64,000 nucleotides of DNA from Streptomyces sp. CB01201 (GTDB taxonomy: Bacteria > Actinomycetota > Actinomycetes > Streptomycetales > Streptomycetaceae). Positions within the stretch are counted from its first letter, which is position 1. The number at the start of each line of letters is the position of its first letter. The notes under the pieces were generated by a model that had not been told where the DNA came from, ran no database searches, and saw only the letters and a list, made by a program, of their open reading frames with translations. A program made the translations under genes and the position numbers. Shown here one piece after another: positions 54,881-62,774 of this stretch. The stretch covers positions 124,001 to 188,000 of the forward strand of contig NZ_NNBJ01000012.1 of assembly GCF_002803085.1 (NCBI RefSeq), in the 5' to 3' direction.

Positions 54881-55043
54881 CTCAATCGCCGGACGGGCTG
54901 AGGGTGCCTGCACGGGGCTGCGTTGATCAGCCGGACGGGCTGAGGATGGCTGCACGGGCCCGTGTTGATCAGTCGGCGGGCTGAGCATGCTCGTGCGGGC
55001 CCGTGTTGATCAGCCGGGCGGGGTGAGGATGCCTGCACGGGCC
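54881..55043. repeat. Four imperfect ~42-bp tandem repeats
   Basis: Units begin at 54881, 54923, 54965 and 55006. The consensus is TTGATCAGCCGGACGGGCTG followed by AGGATGCCTGCACGGGCCCGTG. The first unit is the end of the standard intergenic element (TCAATCGCCGGACGGGCTGA), so the array seems to have grown from it. Confidence 0.85.
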
Positions 55044-55060
55044 AACAGCGGTACTGCCAA

Positions 55061-55256
55061 GGGGCGCGGGGAACTGCGCGAACGGCCCCTACGGTCCGCG
55101 GACGAAATCGGTTTTAGGGGCGCGGGGAACTGCGCGAACGGCCCCTACGGTCCGCGGACGGAATCGGTTTTAGGGGCGCGGGGAACTGCGCGAACGGCCC
55201 CTACGGTCCGCGGACGAAATCGGTTTTAGGGGGGCGCGGGGAACTGCGCGACCGGC
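55061..55256. repeat. 56-bp tandem array of the GGGGCGCGGGGAACTGCGCG element
   Basis: Units begin at 55061, 55117, 55173 and 55231. Each has GGGGCGCGGGGAACTGCGCG, then AACGGCCCCTACGGTCCGCG, then GACGRAATCGGTTTTA. The first three are identical except for one base. The fourth has two extra G and diverges after the core. Confidence 0.9.
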
Positions 55257-55306
55257 CACGCGCGGTGGGCGGGTGAAGGCGGGGTTGGGGGCGGAGCCCC
55301 AGGGGG

Positions 55307-55924
55307 TTAGTCCAGCCAGTGGTGGCGGCCCAGGGTCACCAGGCGCAGCTGGGCCCGGGCCGTGGCCAGGACCGATTCCTCCGAGCCCGCGTCGCCCTCC
55401 AGGAGCGCCGACGCCGTCATCACCATGTGGTCGACGTACACCCCGGCCAGCATCCGCAGATCCGCCGGGGTCCAGCCGGCCGACTCGGGGTCGGCCCCGA
55501 GCGCCTCGGCCACCTCGTCCGCGAAGCGGCGCAGCTGCACCCCGATCGCCTCCCGTACCGGCGCGACCCCGCCGTGCCGCTCGCGGGCGATGAAGCGGAC
55601 ATGCGCCGGGTGCGCCCGCACGTGCGCGCCGATCAGCGCCACCGCCCGGTCGATCCGCTCCTCGCTCGACCCCGTCGTGACGATCGCCGCCCTGATCGTG
55701 CCGTGGAGCGAACCCAGTGCCTGCTCGACCAGCGCCACTCCCAGGTCGGCCGTCCCCGCGAAGTGCCGGTAGAACGCGGCCGGAGCCATCCCCACCGCCC
55801 GGGTCACCTCGCGAAGCCCCAGGCTGCTGAGGCTCTGGTCCTCCAGGAGCTGGAGCGCCGAGTCCATGAGGGCCTGCCGGGTCTTCTGCTTCTGGGCCTG
55901 CCGGATGCCGAGAGTGTGGCTCAT
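55307..55924 (-). CDS. TetR-family regulator, FabR-like
   Basis: A 205-residue regulator with an N-terminal TetR HTH: ALMDSALQLLEDQSLSSL, LREVTRAVGMAPAAFYRHF, then AGTADLGVALVEQ. The HTH and following helix resemble E. coli FabR, the repressor of unsaturated fatty-acid synthesis genes, which argues for a lipid-related ligand. The ATG at 55924 follows a GAGTGGT site inside the box ACCACTCAGTAA, so the protein probably represses its own gene. The same box precedes the thioesterase gene at 53902. AAACATGTGTT at 55935-55945, a near palindrome, may also be part of the operator. Confidence 0.87.
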   Translation of the reverse strand: MSHTLGIRQAQKQKTRQALMDSALQLLEDQSLSSLGLREVTRAVGMAPAAFYRHFAGTADLGVALVEQALGSLHGTIRAAIVTTGSSEERIDRAVALIGAHVRAHPAHVRFIARERHGGVAPVREAIGVQLRRFADEVAEALGADPESAGWTPADLRMLAGVYVDHMVMTASALLEGDAGSEESVLATARAQLRLVTLGRHHWLD

Positions 55925-56085
55925 ACCACTCAGTAAACATGTGTTCGCCGAAGTTGGGAAGACTAGACTCAACGGTCAGTGAACAGTCGTACTCTCAAGG
56001 CTTGTTGGATCATCCGGGCCATCCCGGAACACCGGAACACCGGAACATCCGGAATGCCTCGGAGTCGTGCACAGAAAGGGTTCCC

Positions 56086-56241
56086 ATGCTTTTCCTCGTC
56101 GCAGCCCTCCTCCTGCTGGGGGTCGTGCTGGGCTCAGCGGCGCACCTCCCGCTCCCGGTCACCCTGGCCGTCGCCGGTGTCATCGGCGTCTGGCTGCTCG
56201 TCTTCGCCGCCCGTGAACGCCTCTCGCACCGGAAGGGCTGA
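56086..56241 (+). CDS. Small two-helix membrane protein
   Basis: A 51-residue protein with two hydrophobic stretches (FLVAALLLLGVVLGSAA and LAVAGVIGVWLLVFAA) joined by HLPLP and ending in a basic tail (RERLSHRKG). The ATG at 56086 has GAAAGGG 5 nt upstream. It is 2 nt ahead of the next small membrane-protein gene and surely co-transcribed with it. No function can be assigned. Confidence 0.75.
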   Translation: MLFLVAALLLLGVVLGSAAHLPLPVTLAVAGVIGVWLLVFAARERLSHRKG

Positions 56242-56243
56242 CG

Positions 56244-56513
56244 ATGGAACTCGCAGCGATCCGCCGCCGCACCCGCAATCGCGACAGGGACGGAATGGCC
56301 GTCGCGGCCTTCGTCCTCGGACTCGTCGGGCTGCTCGTCATGAACGTCGTCCTCGGCCCCGTCGCCATCGTCCTGTCGTCGCTCTCCCTGCTGTACGGCA
56401 CCGAGCGCCGGGGTCGCGCACTGCTCGGTCTCGCCCTGGGCGTGGCCGACCTCGCGGTCCTCGCCGGCCTGATGATGGCCGACCACACCGTGTCCTGGGG
56501 ACTCAACGGCTGA
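56244..56513 (+). CDS. Small membrane protein, DUF4190-like
   Basis: An 89-residue protein with a basic N-terminus (IRRRTRNRDRDGMA) and two to three hydrophobic segments (AVAAFVLGLVGLLVMNVVLG, LGLALGVADLAVLAGLMM) separated by a GTERRGRAL loop, the pattern of DUF4190 proteins. GGAAGGG lies 7 nt upstream, at the end of the preceding gene. The function is unknown. It is followed 70 nt later by the cysteine desulfurase gene. Confidence 0.78.
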   Translation: MELAAIRRRTRNRDRDGMAVAAFVLGLVGLLVMNVVLGPVAIVLSSLSLLYGTERRGRALLGLALGVADLAVLAGLMMADHTVSWGLNG

Positions 56514-56583
56514 GCCCTCGCCACGGTCCTGGCCGGAACTGCGGCACGGCCCGCCCCGTGCGGCTCGTAGAATCGGGCCCACC

Positions 56584-57753
56584 ATGGCTTACCTCGACCA
56601 CGCCGCGACCACTCCGATGCTCCCGGAGGCGGTCCAGGCGATGACCGCCCAGCTGACCGCCACCGGCAACGCGTCCTCGTTGCACGCCGCCGGGCGGCGG
56701 GCCCGCCGCACCGCCGAGGAGGCGCGCGAGGACCTCGCCGCATCGCTCGGCGCGCGCCCCAGCGAGGTCGTCTTCACGGCCGGCGGCACCGAGGCCGACA
56801 ACCTCGCCGTCAAGGGCCTGTACTGGGCCCGCCGGGACGCCGATCCGCGCCGCGTGCGCGTCCTCGCCAGCCCGGTCGAGCACCACGCCGTGCTCGACGC
56901 GGTGCACTGGCTCGCCGAGCACGAGGGCGCCACCGTCGAGTACCTGCCCGTCGACGCGCAGGGCCGGGTGCACCCCGAGGTGCTGCGCGCCGCGATCGAG
57001 CGGGACCCCGACGACGTCGCCCTGGCCACCGTCATGTGGGCCAACAACGAGATCGGCACCATCATGCCGGTGTCCGAACTCGCCGCCGTGGCAAGGGAGT
57101 TCGAAGTCCCTCTGCACGCCGACGCGGTGCAGGCCTTCGGCCAGCTCGACGTGGACTTCGCCGCGTCGGGACTCGCCGCCATGACCGTCTCGGGCCACAA
57201 GATCGGCGGCCCGTACGGCATCGGCGCCCTGCTGCTCGGCCGCGAGTACACCCCCGTGCCCGTGCTGCACGGCGGCGGCCAGGAGCGGCACGTCCGCTCC
57301 GGCACCCTCGACGTCCCCGCCATCGCCGCGTTCGCGGTGGCCGGGCGGCTCGCCGCGGAACGGCGCGGCACCTTCGCCCGGGAGACCGGCGGACTGCGCG
57401 ACCGCCTCGTGGAGGCCGTCCACAAGGCCGTGCCCGACGCCATCCTCGGCGGCGACCCCGACCCGGCCGGCCGGCTGCCGGCCAACGCCCACTTCACCTT
57501 CCCCGGCTGCGAGGGCGACTCCCTCCTGCTGCTGCTCGACGCGCAGGGCATCGAGTGCTCCACCGGCTCCGCCTGCACCGCGGGCGTCGCCCAGCCCAGC
57601 CACGTCCTGCTCGCCACCGGCACCGATCCCGACCTGGCCCGCGGCACCCTGCGCTTCTCGCTCGGCCACACCTCGACCGCGGCCGATGTCGACGCGGTGG
57701 CCGGTGCCATCGGGCCGGCCGTGGAGCGGGCCCGTACCGCGGGCCTCGTCTGA
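56584..57753 (+). CDS. Cysteine desulfurase (NifS/IscS class)
   Basis: A 389-residue PLP enzyme that takes sulfur from cysteine as an enzyme-bound persulfide. It starts MAYLDHAATTPMLPEA. The PLP Lys is K206 in TVSGHKIGGPYGIGAL, and the persulfide Cys is C331 in CSTGSACTAG. It has the short active-site loop of the class I (IscS-like) enzymes. It lies 0.85 kb upstream of mnmA on the same strand, with only the opposite-strand amidase between them, so it probably supplies sulfur for tRNA 2-thiouridine formation. Confidence 0.95.
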   Translation: MAYLDHAATTPMLPEAVQAMTAQLTATGNASSLHAAGRRARRTAEEAREDLAASLGARPSEVVFTAGGTEADNLAVKGLYWARRDADPRRVRVLASPVEHHAVLDAVHWLAEHEGATVEYLPVDAQGRVHPEVLRAAIERDPDDVALATVMWANNEIGTIMPVSELAAVAREFEVPLHADAVQAFGQLDVDFAASGLAAMTVSGHKIGGPYGIGALLLGREYTPVPVLHGGGQERHVRSGTLDVPAIAAFAVAGRLAAERRGTFARETGGLRDRLVEAVHKAVPDAILGGDPDPAGRLPANAHFTFPGCEGDSLLLLLDAQGIECSTGSACTAGVAQPSHVLLATGTDPDLARGTLRFSLGHTSTAADVDAVAGAIGPAVERARTAGLV

Positions 57754-57775
57754 GCCGGGGCCGCGCCGAGGGCCC

Positions 57776-57803
57776 CGCCCGTGGCACGGCTCCGCCACGG
57801 GGC
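57776..57803. terminator. Bidirectional hairpin between cysteine desulfurase and amidase genes
   Basis: CCCGTGGC and GCCACGGG form an 8-bp stem around ACGGCTCC, extendable by a few G-C pairs with one bulge. It lies between convergent genes. Confidence 0.6.
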
Positions 57804-57825
57804 GCGGCGCAGGCCCAAGCGCGGT

Positions 57826-58434
57826 TCAGGCCCGGCCGGCCGCCGCCCCTACCAGCTTGATGTAGCGCGGCCAGTCCCAGTGCGGGCCGGGGTCGGTGTG
57901 ATCGGTGCCGGGCACCTCCACGTGCCCGATGATGTGCGTCCGGTCCACGGTTATTCGATAGCGGGCGCAGATCGCCGCCGTCAGGCGTGCCGACGACGCG
58001 TACATGGCGTCGGTGAACGACGAGGCCTCGTCCACGAAGCCCTCGTGCTCTATGCCGACACTGCGCTCGTTGTAATCCCGGTTGCCCGCGTGGAAGGCCA
58101 CGTCCAGCTCCCGCACCGTCTGCGCTATGTGTCCGTCCTTGCGCACCACATAGTGCGCCGCGGCCTTGTTCCCCGGGTCCTGGAACGTTCTGAGGGCGCT
58201 GTCGAAACTGCCCTGGACGACATGGATCACCACCCGGTCCACCGCGTAGTCGTCCGGCCGGTCCGCCATTCGCCAGTTCGGCGGGGCCGCCGCCACCCAC
58301 TGCGCCCCCGCGAAGTCCAGCTCGCCGGCCTTGCGCGGCCGGTGCGGCCTCGCCTGCGGCTTGTTCAGGTATCCGATCGTGCCGAGCGCCACCACCGCGC
58401 CCCCGATCAGCAGCCCCCTGCGGCTGGTCGCCAT
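57826..58434 (-). CDS. Tat-exported N-acetylmuramoyl-L-alanine amidase (amidase_2)
   Basis: A 202-residue exported amidase. The N-terminus is a twin-arginine signal (TSRRGLLIGGAVVALG). The T7-lysozyme-like domain begins VDRVVIHVVQGSFDSALRTF, where the His is a zinc ligand, followed by AAHYVVRKDGHIAQTV, SVGIEHEGFV and IIGHVEVPGTDHTDPGPHWDW, with the other zinc ligands and the catalytic region. It cleaves the amide between muramic acid and the stem peptide. The gene lies on the opposite strand between the cysteine desulfurase gene and mnmA. Confidence 0.93.
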   Translation of the reverse strand: MATSRRGLLIGGAVVALGTIGYLNKPQARPHRPRKAGELDFAGAQWVAAAPPNWRMADRPDDYAVDRVVIHVVQGSFDSALRTFQDPGNKAAAHYVVRKDGHIAQTVRELDVAFHAGNRDYNERSVGIEHEGFVDEASSFTDAMYASSARLTAAICARYRITVDRTHIIGHVEVPGTDHTDPGPHWDWPRYIKLVGAAAGRA

Positions 58435-58594
58435 ACGCCCCGCCCCCGTCCCTCCCCGTACCGCTCCCCGCGGGGCCACCCCGCACCACCACCGCGCCCC
58501 GACGGCCGGTGACTCCCGGATCCGACCCCTCTGAGATCCACAACGGATACTCCCGCGCCCCGGGTTCCCGATCCCACGTACCCTTACGAGTGCT

Positions 58595-59740
58595 ATGACT
58601 CAGACTTCGCCGCAGCCCTCGCCGATGACCTCCCCGCGTCCCCTGCGCGTCCTCGCCGCCATGTCCGGCGGGGTGGACTCCGCGGTCGCCGCCGCCCGGG
58701 CCGCCGAGGCGGGCCACGACGTCACGGGCGTGCACCTGGCGCTCTCCGCGAACCCGCAGTCCTTCCGCACCGGGGCCCGCGGCTGCTGCACCATCGAGGA
58801 CTCCCGGGACGCCCGCCGCGCCGCGGACGTCATCGGCATCCCCTTCTACGTCTGGGACCTGGCGGAACGCTTCCGCGAGGACGTCGTCGAGGACTTCGTC
58901 GCCGAGTACGAGGCGGGCCGCACCCCCAACCCGTGCCTGCGCTGCAACGAGAAGATCAAGTTCGCGGCACTGCTCGACAAGGCCCTCGCGCTCGGCTTCG
59001 ACGCCGTGTGCACCGGCCACTACGCGACCGTCGTCCTGAACGAGGACGGCAGCCGCGAGCTGCACCGCGCCTCCGACATGGCCAAGGACCAGTCGTACGT
59101 CCTCGGGGTGCTCGACGAGCGTCAGCTCGCCCACGCCATGTTCCCGCTGGGCGACACCCTGACGACCAAGGACGAGATCCGCGCCGAGGCCGAGCGCCGG
59201 GGCCTGGCGGTCGCCAAGAAGCCCGACAGCCACGACATCTGCTTCATCGCCGACGGCGACACCCAGGGCTTCCTCGCGAACCGCCTCGGCAAGGCCGAGG
59301 GCGACATCGTCGACGAGTCCGGCACGAAGATCGGCAGCCACGAGGGTGCGTTCGGCTTCACCATCGGACAGCGCAAGGGCCTGCGCATCGGCCACCCCGC
59401 CGCCGACGGCAAGCCCCGCTACGTCCTGGACATCTCGCCGGTGAACAACACCGTCACCGTCGGCCCCGTCGAGGCCCTCGACGTCACGGCCCTCGGCGCG
59501 ATCAAGCCCCGCTGGTGCGGCACCGCCCCGGCCGGGCCGGGCACGTACACCGCCCAGCTGCGCGCACACGGCGGCGAGACCGAGGTGACCGCGGAACTGG
59601 TCGACGGCACCCTGAACGTGACGTTCGCCGAGCCGGTCCGCGGTGTGGCCCCCGGCCAGGCGATCGTCCTGTACGACGGCACGCGCGTGGTGGGCTCCGC
59701 CACGATCGCGACGACCGAGCGGGCCGCCACGCGCGTCTGA
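58595..59740 (+). CDS. mnmA: tRNA-specific 2-thiouridylase
   Basis: A 381-residue enzyme that thiolates U34 of Lys/Glu/Gln tRNAs using ATP and persulfide sulfur. It has the PP-loop SGGVDS at residues 24-29 (MSGGVDSAVAAARA), catalytic C114 (NPCLRCN) and C216 (SHDICFIADGD), and FTIGQRKGLRIG in the central domain. The actinobacterial form has the short RTGARGCCTIEDSRDARR insert. The start is ATG 58595; ATG 58625 is also in frame. The nearby cysteine desulfurase is the likely sulfur donor. Confidence 0.96.
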   Translation: MTQTSPQPSPMTSPRPLRVLAAMSGGVDSAVAAARAAEAGHDVTGVHLALSANPQSFRTGARGCCTIEDSRDARRAADVIGIPFYVWDLAERFREDVVEDFVAEYEAGRTPNPCLRCNEKIKFAALLDKALALGFDAVCTGHYATVVLNEDGSRELHRASDMAKDQSYVLGVLDERQLAHAMFPLGDTLTTKDEIRAEAERRGLAVAKKPDSHDICFIADGDTQGFLANRLGKAEGDIVDESGTKIGSHEGAFGFTIGQRKGLRIGHPAADGKPRYVLDISPVNNTVTVGPVEALDVTALGAIKPRWCGTAPAGPGTYTAQLRAHGGETEVTAELVDGTLNVTFAEPVRGVAPGQAIVLYDGTRVVGSATIATTERAATRV

Positions 59741-59757
59741 CCCCGCGGACCGGGCGG

Positions 59758-60708
59758 CTACTCGGCGACCCGGAGCACGATCTTGCCCCGGGTGCGCCCG
59801 CGCTCGCCGTACTCGTGCGCCTTCGCGGCGTCGGACAGCTCGAAGACCGAGTCGATCTCGGCCCGCAGCCGGCCGTCCTCGACCAGCGCCGCGACCGCCC
59901 GCATGCCCGCCTGGTCCGGCTCCACCAGGGTGAAGCCCGCCCGGACGCCCAGCGCGGCCGCCTCCGTGCGCAGCGCGTCCTCGTCCGGGGACGAGATCGA
60001 GACCAGGGTGCCACCGGGGCGCAGCACCTTCAGGGAACGGCTGCCGTACTCGCCGCCGATGGGATCGAGGACGACGTCCACGTCCCGCACCGCCTCGGTG
60101 AAGTCCACCGCCGTGTAGTCGATCAGCTCGTCCACGCCGAGCCCGCGCAGGAAGTCGTGCTTGCCGGCGCTGGCCGTGCCGATCACGTACGCCCCGTGCG
60201 CCTTCGCGATCTGCACCGCGAGGTGGCCGACGCCGCCCGCCGCGGCGTGGATCAACACCCGCTGCCCGGCGGTCAGTCGGGCCGTCTCGATGAGCGCCTG
60301 GTACGCGGTGAGCGAGGCCAGGGGCAGCGCGGCGGCCTGGATGTGGTCGATGCCGGCGGGCTTGCGGACGAAGTGCCGGGCGGGGGCGGCGACGTACTCG
60401 GCGTAGGCGCCCGCCTGGTGCGGGAAGAGCGGCATGCCGAAGACCTCGTCGCCGACCTCGTACAGGGTGACGCCGAGGCCCACCGCCTCCACCGTGCCGG
60501 ACACGTCGAAGCCGAGGATCGGCGGCGTGGTCTCCCGGCCGAAGGGGCCGTGCTCGCGGATCTTCCAGTCGGCGGGGTTGACGCCGGCCGCGTGCACGCG
60601 CACCAGGACCTCGGTCGGGCCCGGCTCGGGGCGCTCGATGTCGATCTCGGCGAGTACCTCGGGGCCGCCGAGCCTGGGGGAGCTGATGGCACGCATGGTC
60701 TGGGACAT
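59758..60708 (-). CDS. Zinc-free MDR oxidoreductase (quinone reductase-like)
   Basis: A 316-residue medium-chain dehydrogenase/reductase. The N-terminal GroES-like domain has VRVHAAGVNPADWKIREHG and GFDVSGTVEAVG. The Rossmann domain has IHAAAGGVGHLAVQIAKAHGA, the AxxGxxG type of NADPH-dependent quinone oxidoreductases. The structural zinc cysteines are absent. The ATG at 60708 has AAAGGA 6 nt upstream. It is divergent from a GlxA-type regulator with 115 bp between the starts, so that regulator probably controls it. Confidence 0.92.
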   Translation of the reverse strand: MSQTMRAISSPRLGGPEVLAEIDIERPEPGPTEVLVRVHAAGVNPADWKIREHGPFGRETTPPILGFDVSGTVEAVGLGVTLYEVGDEVFGMPLFPHQAGAYAEYVAAPARHFVRKPAGIDHIQAAALPLASLTAYQALIETARLTAGQRVLIHAAAGGVGHLAVQIAKAHGAYVIGTASAGKHDFLRGLGVDELIDYTAVDFTEAVRDVDVVLDPIGGEYGSRSLKVLRPGGTLVSISSPDEDALRTEAAALGVRAGFTLVEPDQAGMRAVAALVEDGRLRAEIDSVFELSDAAKAHEYGERGRTRGKIVLRVAE

Positions 60709-60789
60709 GTCTGATCCTTTGAGGGGTGTTTTCGCTGGTGGGAGGCACCAACGGAGACCAGACTGCACCCCCGGCGCCGCATGTGGTGC

Positions 60790-60825
60790 TGGCCGTTTGG
60801 CCATGATGTGACAGAATCTGGCCAT
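60790..60825 (+). promoter_or_regulatory. TGGCCRT direct repeats between oxidoreductase and GlxA-type regulator
   Basis: TGGCCGT at 60790-60796, TGGCCAT at 60798-60804 and TGGCCAT at 60819-60825. The last two are 21 bp apart (two helical turns), and the last overlaps the regulator's start codon. Spacing and direct orientation suit an AraC-family protein, suggesting autoregulation. Confidence 0.5.
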
Positions 60826-61852
60826 GGCCGTACGACCGACAGCCCACCGCGTCGCGGTGCTCGCCCTCGACGGAGTCGTCTCCTTCGAGCTGGGCATCCC
60901 GTCCCGGATCTTCGACAGCGCCAAGGGGCCCGGTGGCGAGCGCCTCTACGAGGTGCTCGTCTGCACCGTCGACGGGAACCCGGTGCGCACCGAGGCGGGG
61001 TTCTCGGTCGCGGTGGAGCACGGGCCCGAGGCCCTCGCCGCCGCCGACACCGTCGTGGTTCCCCCGACCCACGACCTCGGCGCCATCGCCTCCGGCGGCC
61101 CGCTGCCCGAGCCGCTGGCGCGCGCCTTCGAGCGGATCCGGCCGGGCACCCGCATGGTCTCCATCTGCACGGCCTCCTACGTCCTGGCCGCCGCCGGGCT
61201 CCTCGACGGACGCCCCGCCACCACGCACTGGTGCGACGCCGACGCCTTCCAACGCACCTTCCCGCGCGTGCGGTTGGACCCGGGCGTCCTGTTCGTCGAC
61301 GACGGCGACGTGCTGACCTCGGCGGGTGCCGCCGCCGGAATCGACCTGTGCCTGCACATCGTGCGCCGCGACCACGGCAGCGCCGTCGCCAACCGGGCCG
61401 CCCGCCACTGCGTGGTGCCGCCGCACCGCGACGGCGGGCAGGCCCAGTACATCGAGCGCCCGGTCCCCGAGCCGACGCTCGCCAGTACCGCCGACACCCG
61501 CGCCTGGGCCCTGGACCGGCTCCAGGAGCCGCTCTCGCTCGGTGAGCTGGCCGCCCACGCGAAGATGAGCCTGCGCACGTTCACCCGCCGCTTCCGGGAG
61601 GAGGCGGGCATGACGCCGGGCCAGTGGCTCACCGCCCAGCGCCTCGAAGTCGCCCGCCAGCTCCTGGAGTCCAGCGACCTCCCGGTGGACCTGGTCGCCC
61701 ACCGGGCGGGCTTCGGCACGGCCAACTCGCTGCGCCAGCAGATGCGTTCGGTGCTCGGCGTCTCGCCCGTGACCTACCGGCGCACCTTCAAGGGCGCCGA
61801 CCGGCTGGGGGCGACCGGCCCCGGTCAGCCGGTGACGGTCTCCACCTCGTAG
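60824..61852 (+). CDS. GlxA-family AraC-type regulator (DJ-1/PfpI plus HTH)
   Basis: A 342-residue regulator. Residues 1-190 form a class-I amidotransferase-like DJ-1/PfpI domain (VAVLALDGVVSFELGIPSRI, SICTASYVLAAAGLLDGR), here a sensor. Residues ~225-330 form an AraC HTH pair (LSLGELAAHAKMSLRTFTRRF, AHRAGFGTANSLRQQM). The ATG at 60824 has no ribosome site and overlaps a TGGCCAT repeat, so the message may be leaderless. It is divergent from the quinone reductase-like gene, its probable target. Its 3' end overlaps that of the DUF427 gene by 28 nt. Confidence 0.93.
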   Translation: MAVRPTAHRVAVLALDGVVSFELGIPSRIFDSAKGPGGERLYEVLVCTVDGNPVRTEAGFSVAVEHGPEALAAADTVVVPPTHDLGAIASGGPLPEPLARAFERIRPGTRMVSICTASYVLAAAGLLDGRPATTHWCDADAFQRTFPRVRLDPGVLFVDDGDVLTSAGAAAGIDLCLHIVRRDHGSAVANRAARHCVVPPHRDGGQAQYIERPVPEPTLASTADTRAWALDRLQEPLSLGELAAHAKMSLRTFTRRFREEAGMTPGQWLTAQRLEVARQLLESSDLPVDLVAHRAGFGTANSLRQQMRSVLGVSPVTYRRTFKGADRLGATGPGQPVTVSTS

Positions 61853-62154
61853 AAGCAGAGGTGGTCCTTGATCTCGGCCACGTCCTCCTTCGGTTCCGGG
61901 TAGTACCAGACCAGGTCGGGCGCGTCCGGCAGCGACCAGTAGGAGGCCGTTCCCTTGAACGGGCAATAGGTGTGGGTGTCCGACGGTGTCAACAGGTCGG
62001 TACGGACGTCCTCGGGCGGAAGGTAGTAGCGGACCGGAAGGCCGGTCTCGCGCAGCAGCAGCGGGCGCCGGCTCTCGGCCAGCACCTGCCCGTCGCGCAC
62101 GACCCGCACGTGCTCGGTGCCCCGCTCCACGGTGATGCGATGTCCTGTCGTCAT
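61825..62154 (-). CDS. DUF427 family protein
   Basis: A 109-residue single-domain protein of DUF427. The family mark is TYCPFKGTASYWS, after YYLPPEDVRTDLL and before the acidic FYEVETVTG end. The small beta-rich fold has no established activity. ATG 62154 is the start. The gene converges on the GlxA-type regulator and overlaps its 3' end (61825-61852). Confidence 0.88.
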   Translation of the reverse strand: MTTGHRITVERGTEHVRVVRDGQVLAESRRPLLLRETGLPVRYYLPPEDVRTDLLTPSDTHTYCPFKGTASYWSLPDAPDLVWYYPEPKEDVAEIKDHLCFYEVETVTG

Positions 62155-62206
62155 AAGAAGTGCAGCGCTTCGGGGCGCCCGCTTCTTCCCCTCGTATCGT
62201 TGCCCC

Positions 62207-62746
62207 ATGAACATTTGCGTCTTCCTCTCCGCGGCCGACCTCGACGAGCGCTACACGCGCCCCGCCCGTGAATTCGCCGAGCTGCTCGGCAAGGGCGGCC
62301 ACACCCTGGTGTGGGGCGGGTCCGAGAGCGGCCTCATGAAGGTCGTCGCCGACGGCGTGCAGCAGGCCGGCGGCCGGCTCGTCGGCGTCTCGGTCGACTT
62401 CCTGGCCGCCAAGGCCCGCGAGAACGCCGACGAGATGGTCATCGCCAAGGACCTCGCCGAGCGCAAGGCGCTGCTGCTCGCCAAGTCGGACGCCGTTGTG
62501 ATCATGGTGGGCGGGACCGGCACCCTGGACGAGGCCACCGAGATCCTGGAGCTGAAGAAGCACGGCAAGACCACCAAGCCGGTCGTCCTGCTCAACACCG
62601 CGGGCTTCTACGACGGCCTCAAGGAGCAGTTCCGGCGCATGGAGGCGGAGGGCTTCCTGCCCGTCCCCCTGACCGAGCTGGTCTTCTTCGCCGAGGACGG
62701 CGTCGCGGCCCTCGCCTACCTGGAAGAGTCCCTCGGTATCCAGTGA
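62207..62746 (+). CDS. LOG-family (lysine decarboxylase-like) protein
   Basis: A 179-residue Rossmann-fold protein of the LOG family (nucleoside 5'-monophosphate phosphoribohydrolases that release cytokinin-like bases). It has the N-terminal strand MNICVFLSAADLDERY, the VWGGSESGLMKVVADGV loop and the signature VGGTGTLDEATE, where the usual PGGxGTxxE has Val for Pro. RKALLLAKSDAVVIM precedes it. The activity on AMP is inferred only from family. The ATG at 62207 follows 52 nt after the divergent DUF427 start. Confidence 0.85.
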   Translation: MNICVFLSAADLDERYTRPAREFAELLGKGGHTLVWGGSESGLMKVVADGVQQAGGRLVGVSVDFLAAKARENADEMVIAKDLAERKALLLAKSDAVVIMVGGTGTLDEATEILELKKHGKTTKPVVLLNTAGFYDGLKEQFRRMEAEGFLPVPLTELVFFAEDGVAALAYLEESLGIQ

Positions 62747-62774
62747 GCCCCCGGGCAGTGCGAGCATGGCGGGT

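Larger units (their letters stand above)
54772..55306. repeat. Repeat-rich intergenic region (two tandem arrays and an intergenic element)
   Basis: A 535-bp gap without a gene. In order: an inverted copy of the genome's GGGGCGGAGCCCC / GTCCGGCGNTTGAGGA intergenic element (54830-54903), a 42-bp tandem array (54881-55043), a 56-bp tandem array (55061-55256), and a further GGGGGCGGAGCCCCAGGGGG hairpin (55288-55307) abutting the regulator stop codon, which may serve as its terminator. Confidence 0.8.

Noticed and set aside
54881..55256. CRISPR array
   Set aside because: Units are contiguous tandem repeats without unique spacers, are longer than CRISPR repeats, match a dispersed intergenic element, and no cas gene is present.
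57494..62767. Very long minus-strand ORF (1757 codons) across the cysteine desulfurase, mnmA and other genes
   Set aside because: It is an artefact of high GC at third positions: it overlaps six well-recognised genes and its product is low-complexity Arg/Gly/Ala with no domain except where it runs in frame through the real oxidoreductase gene.
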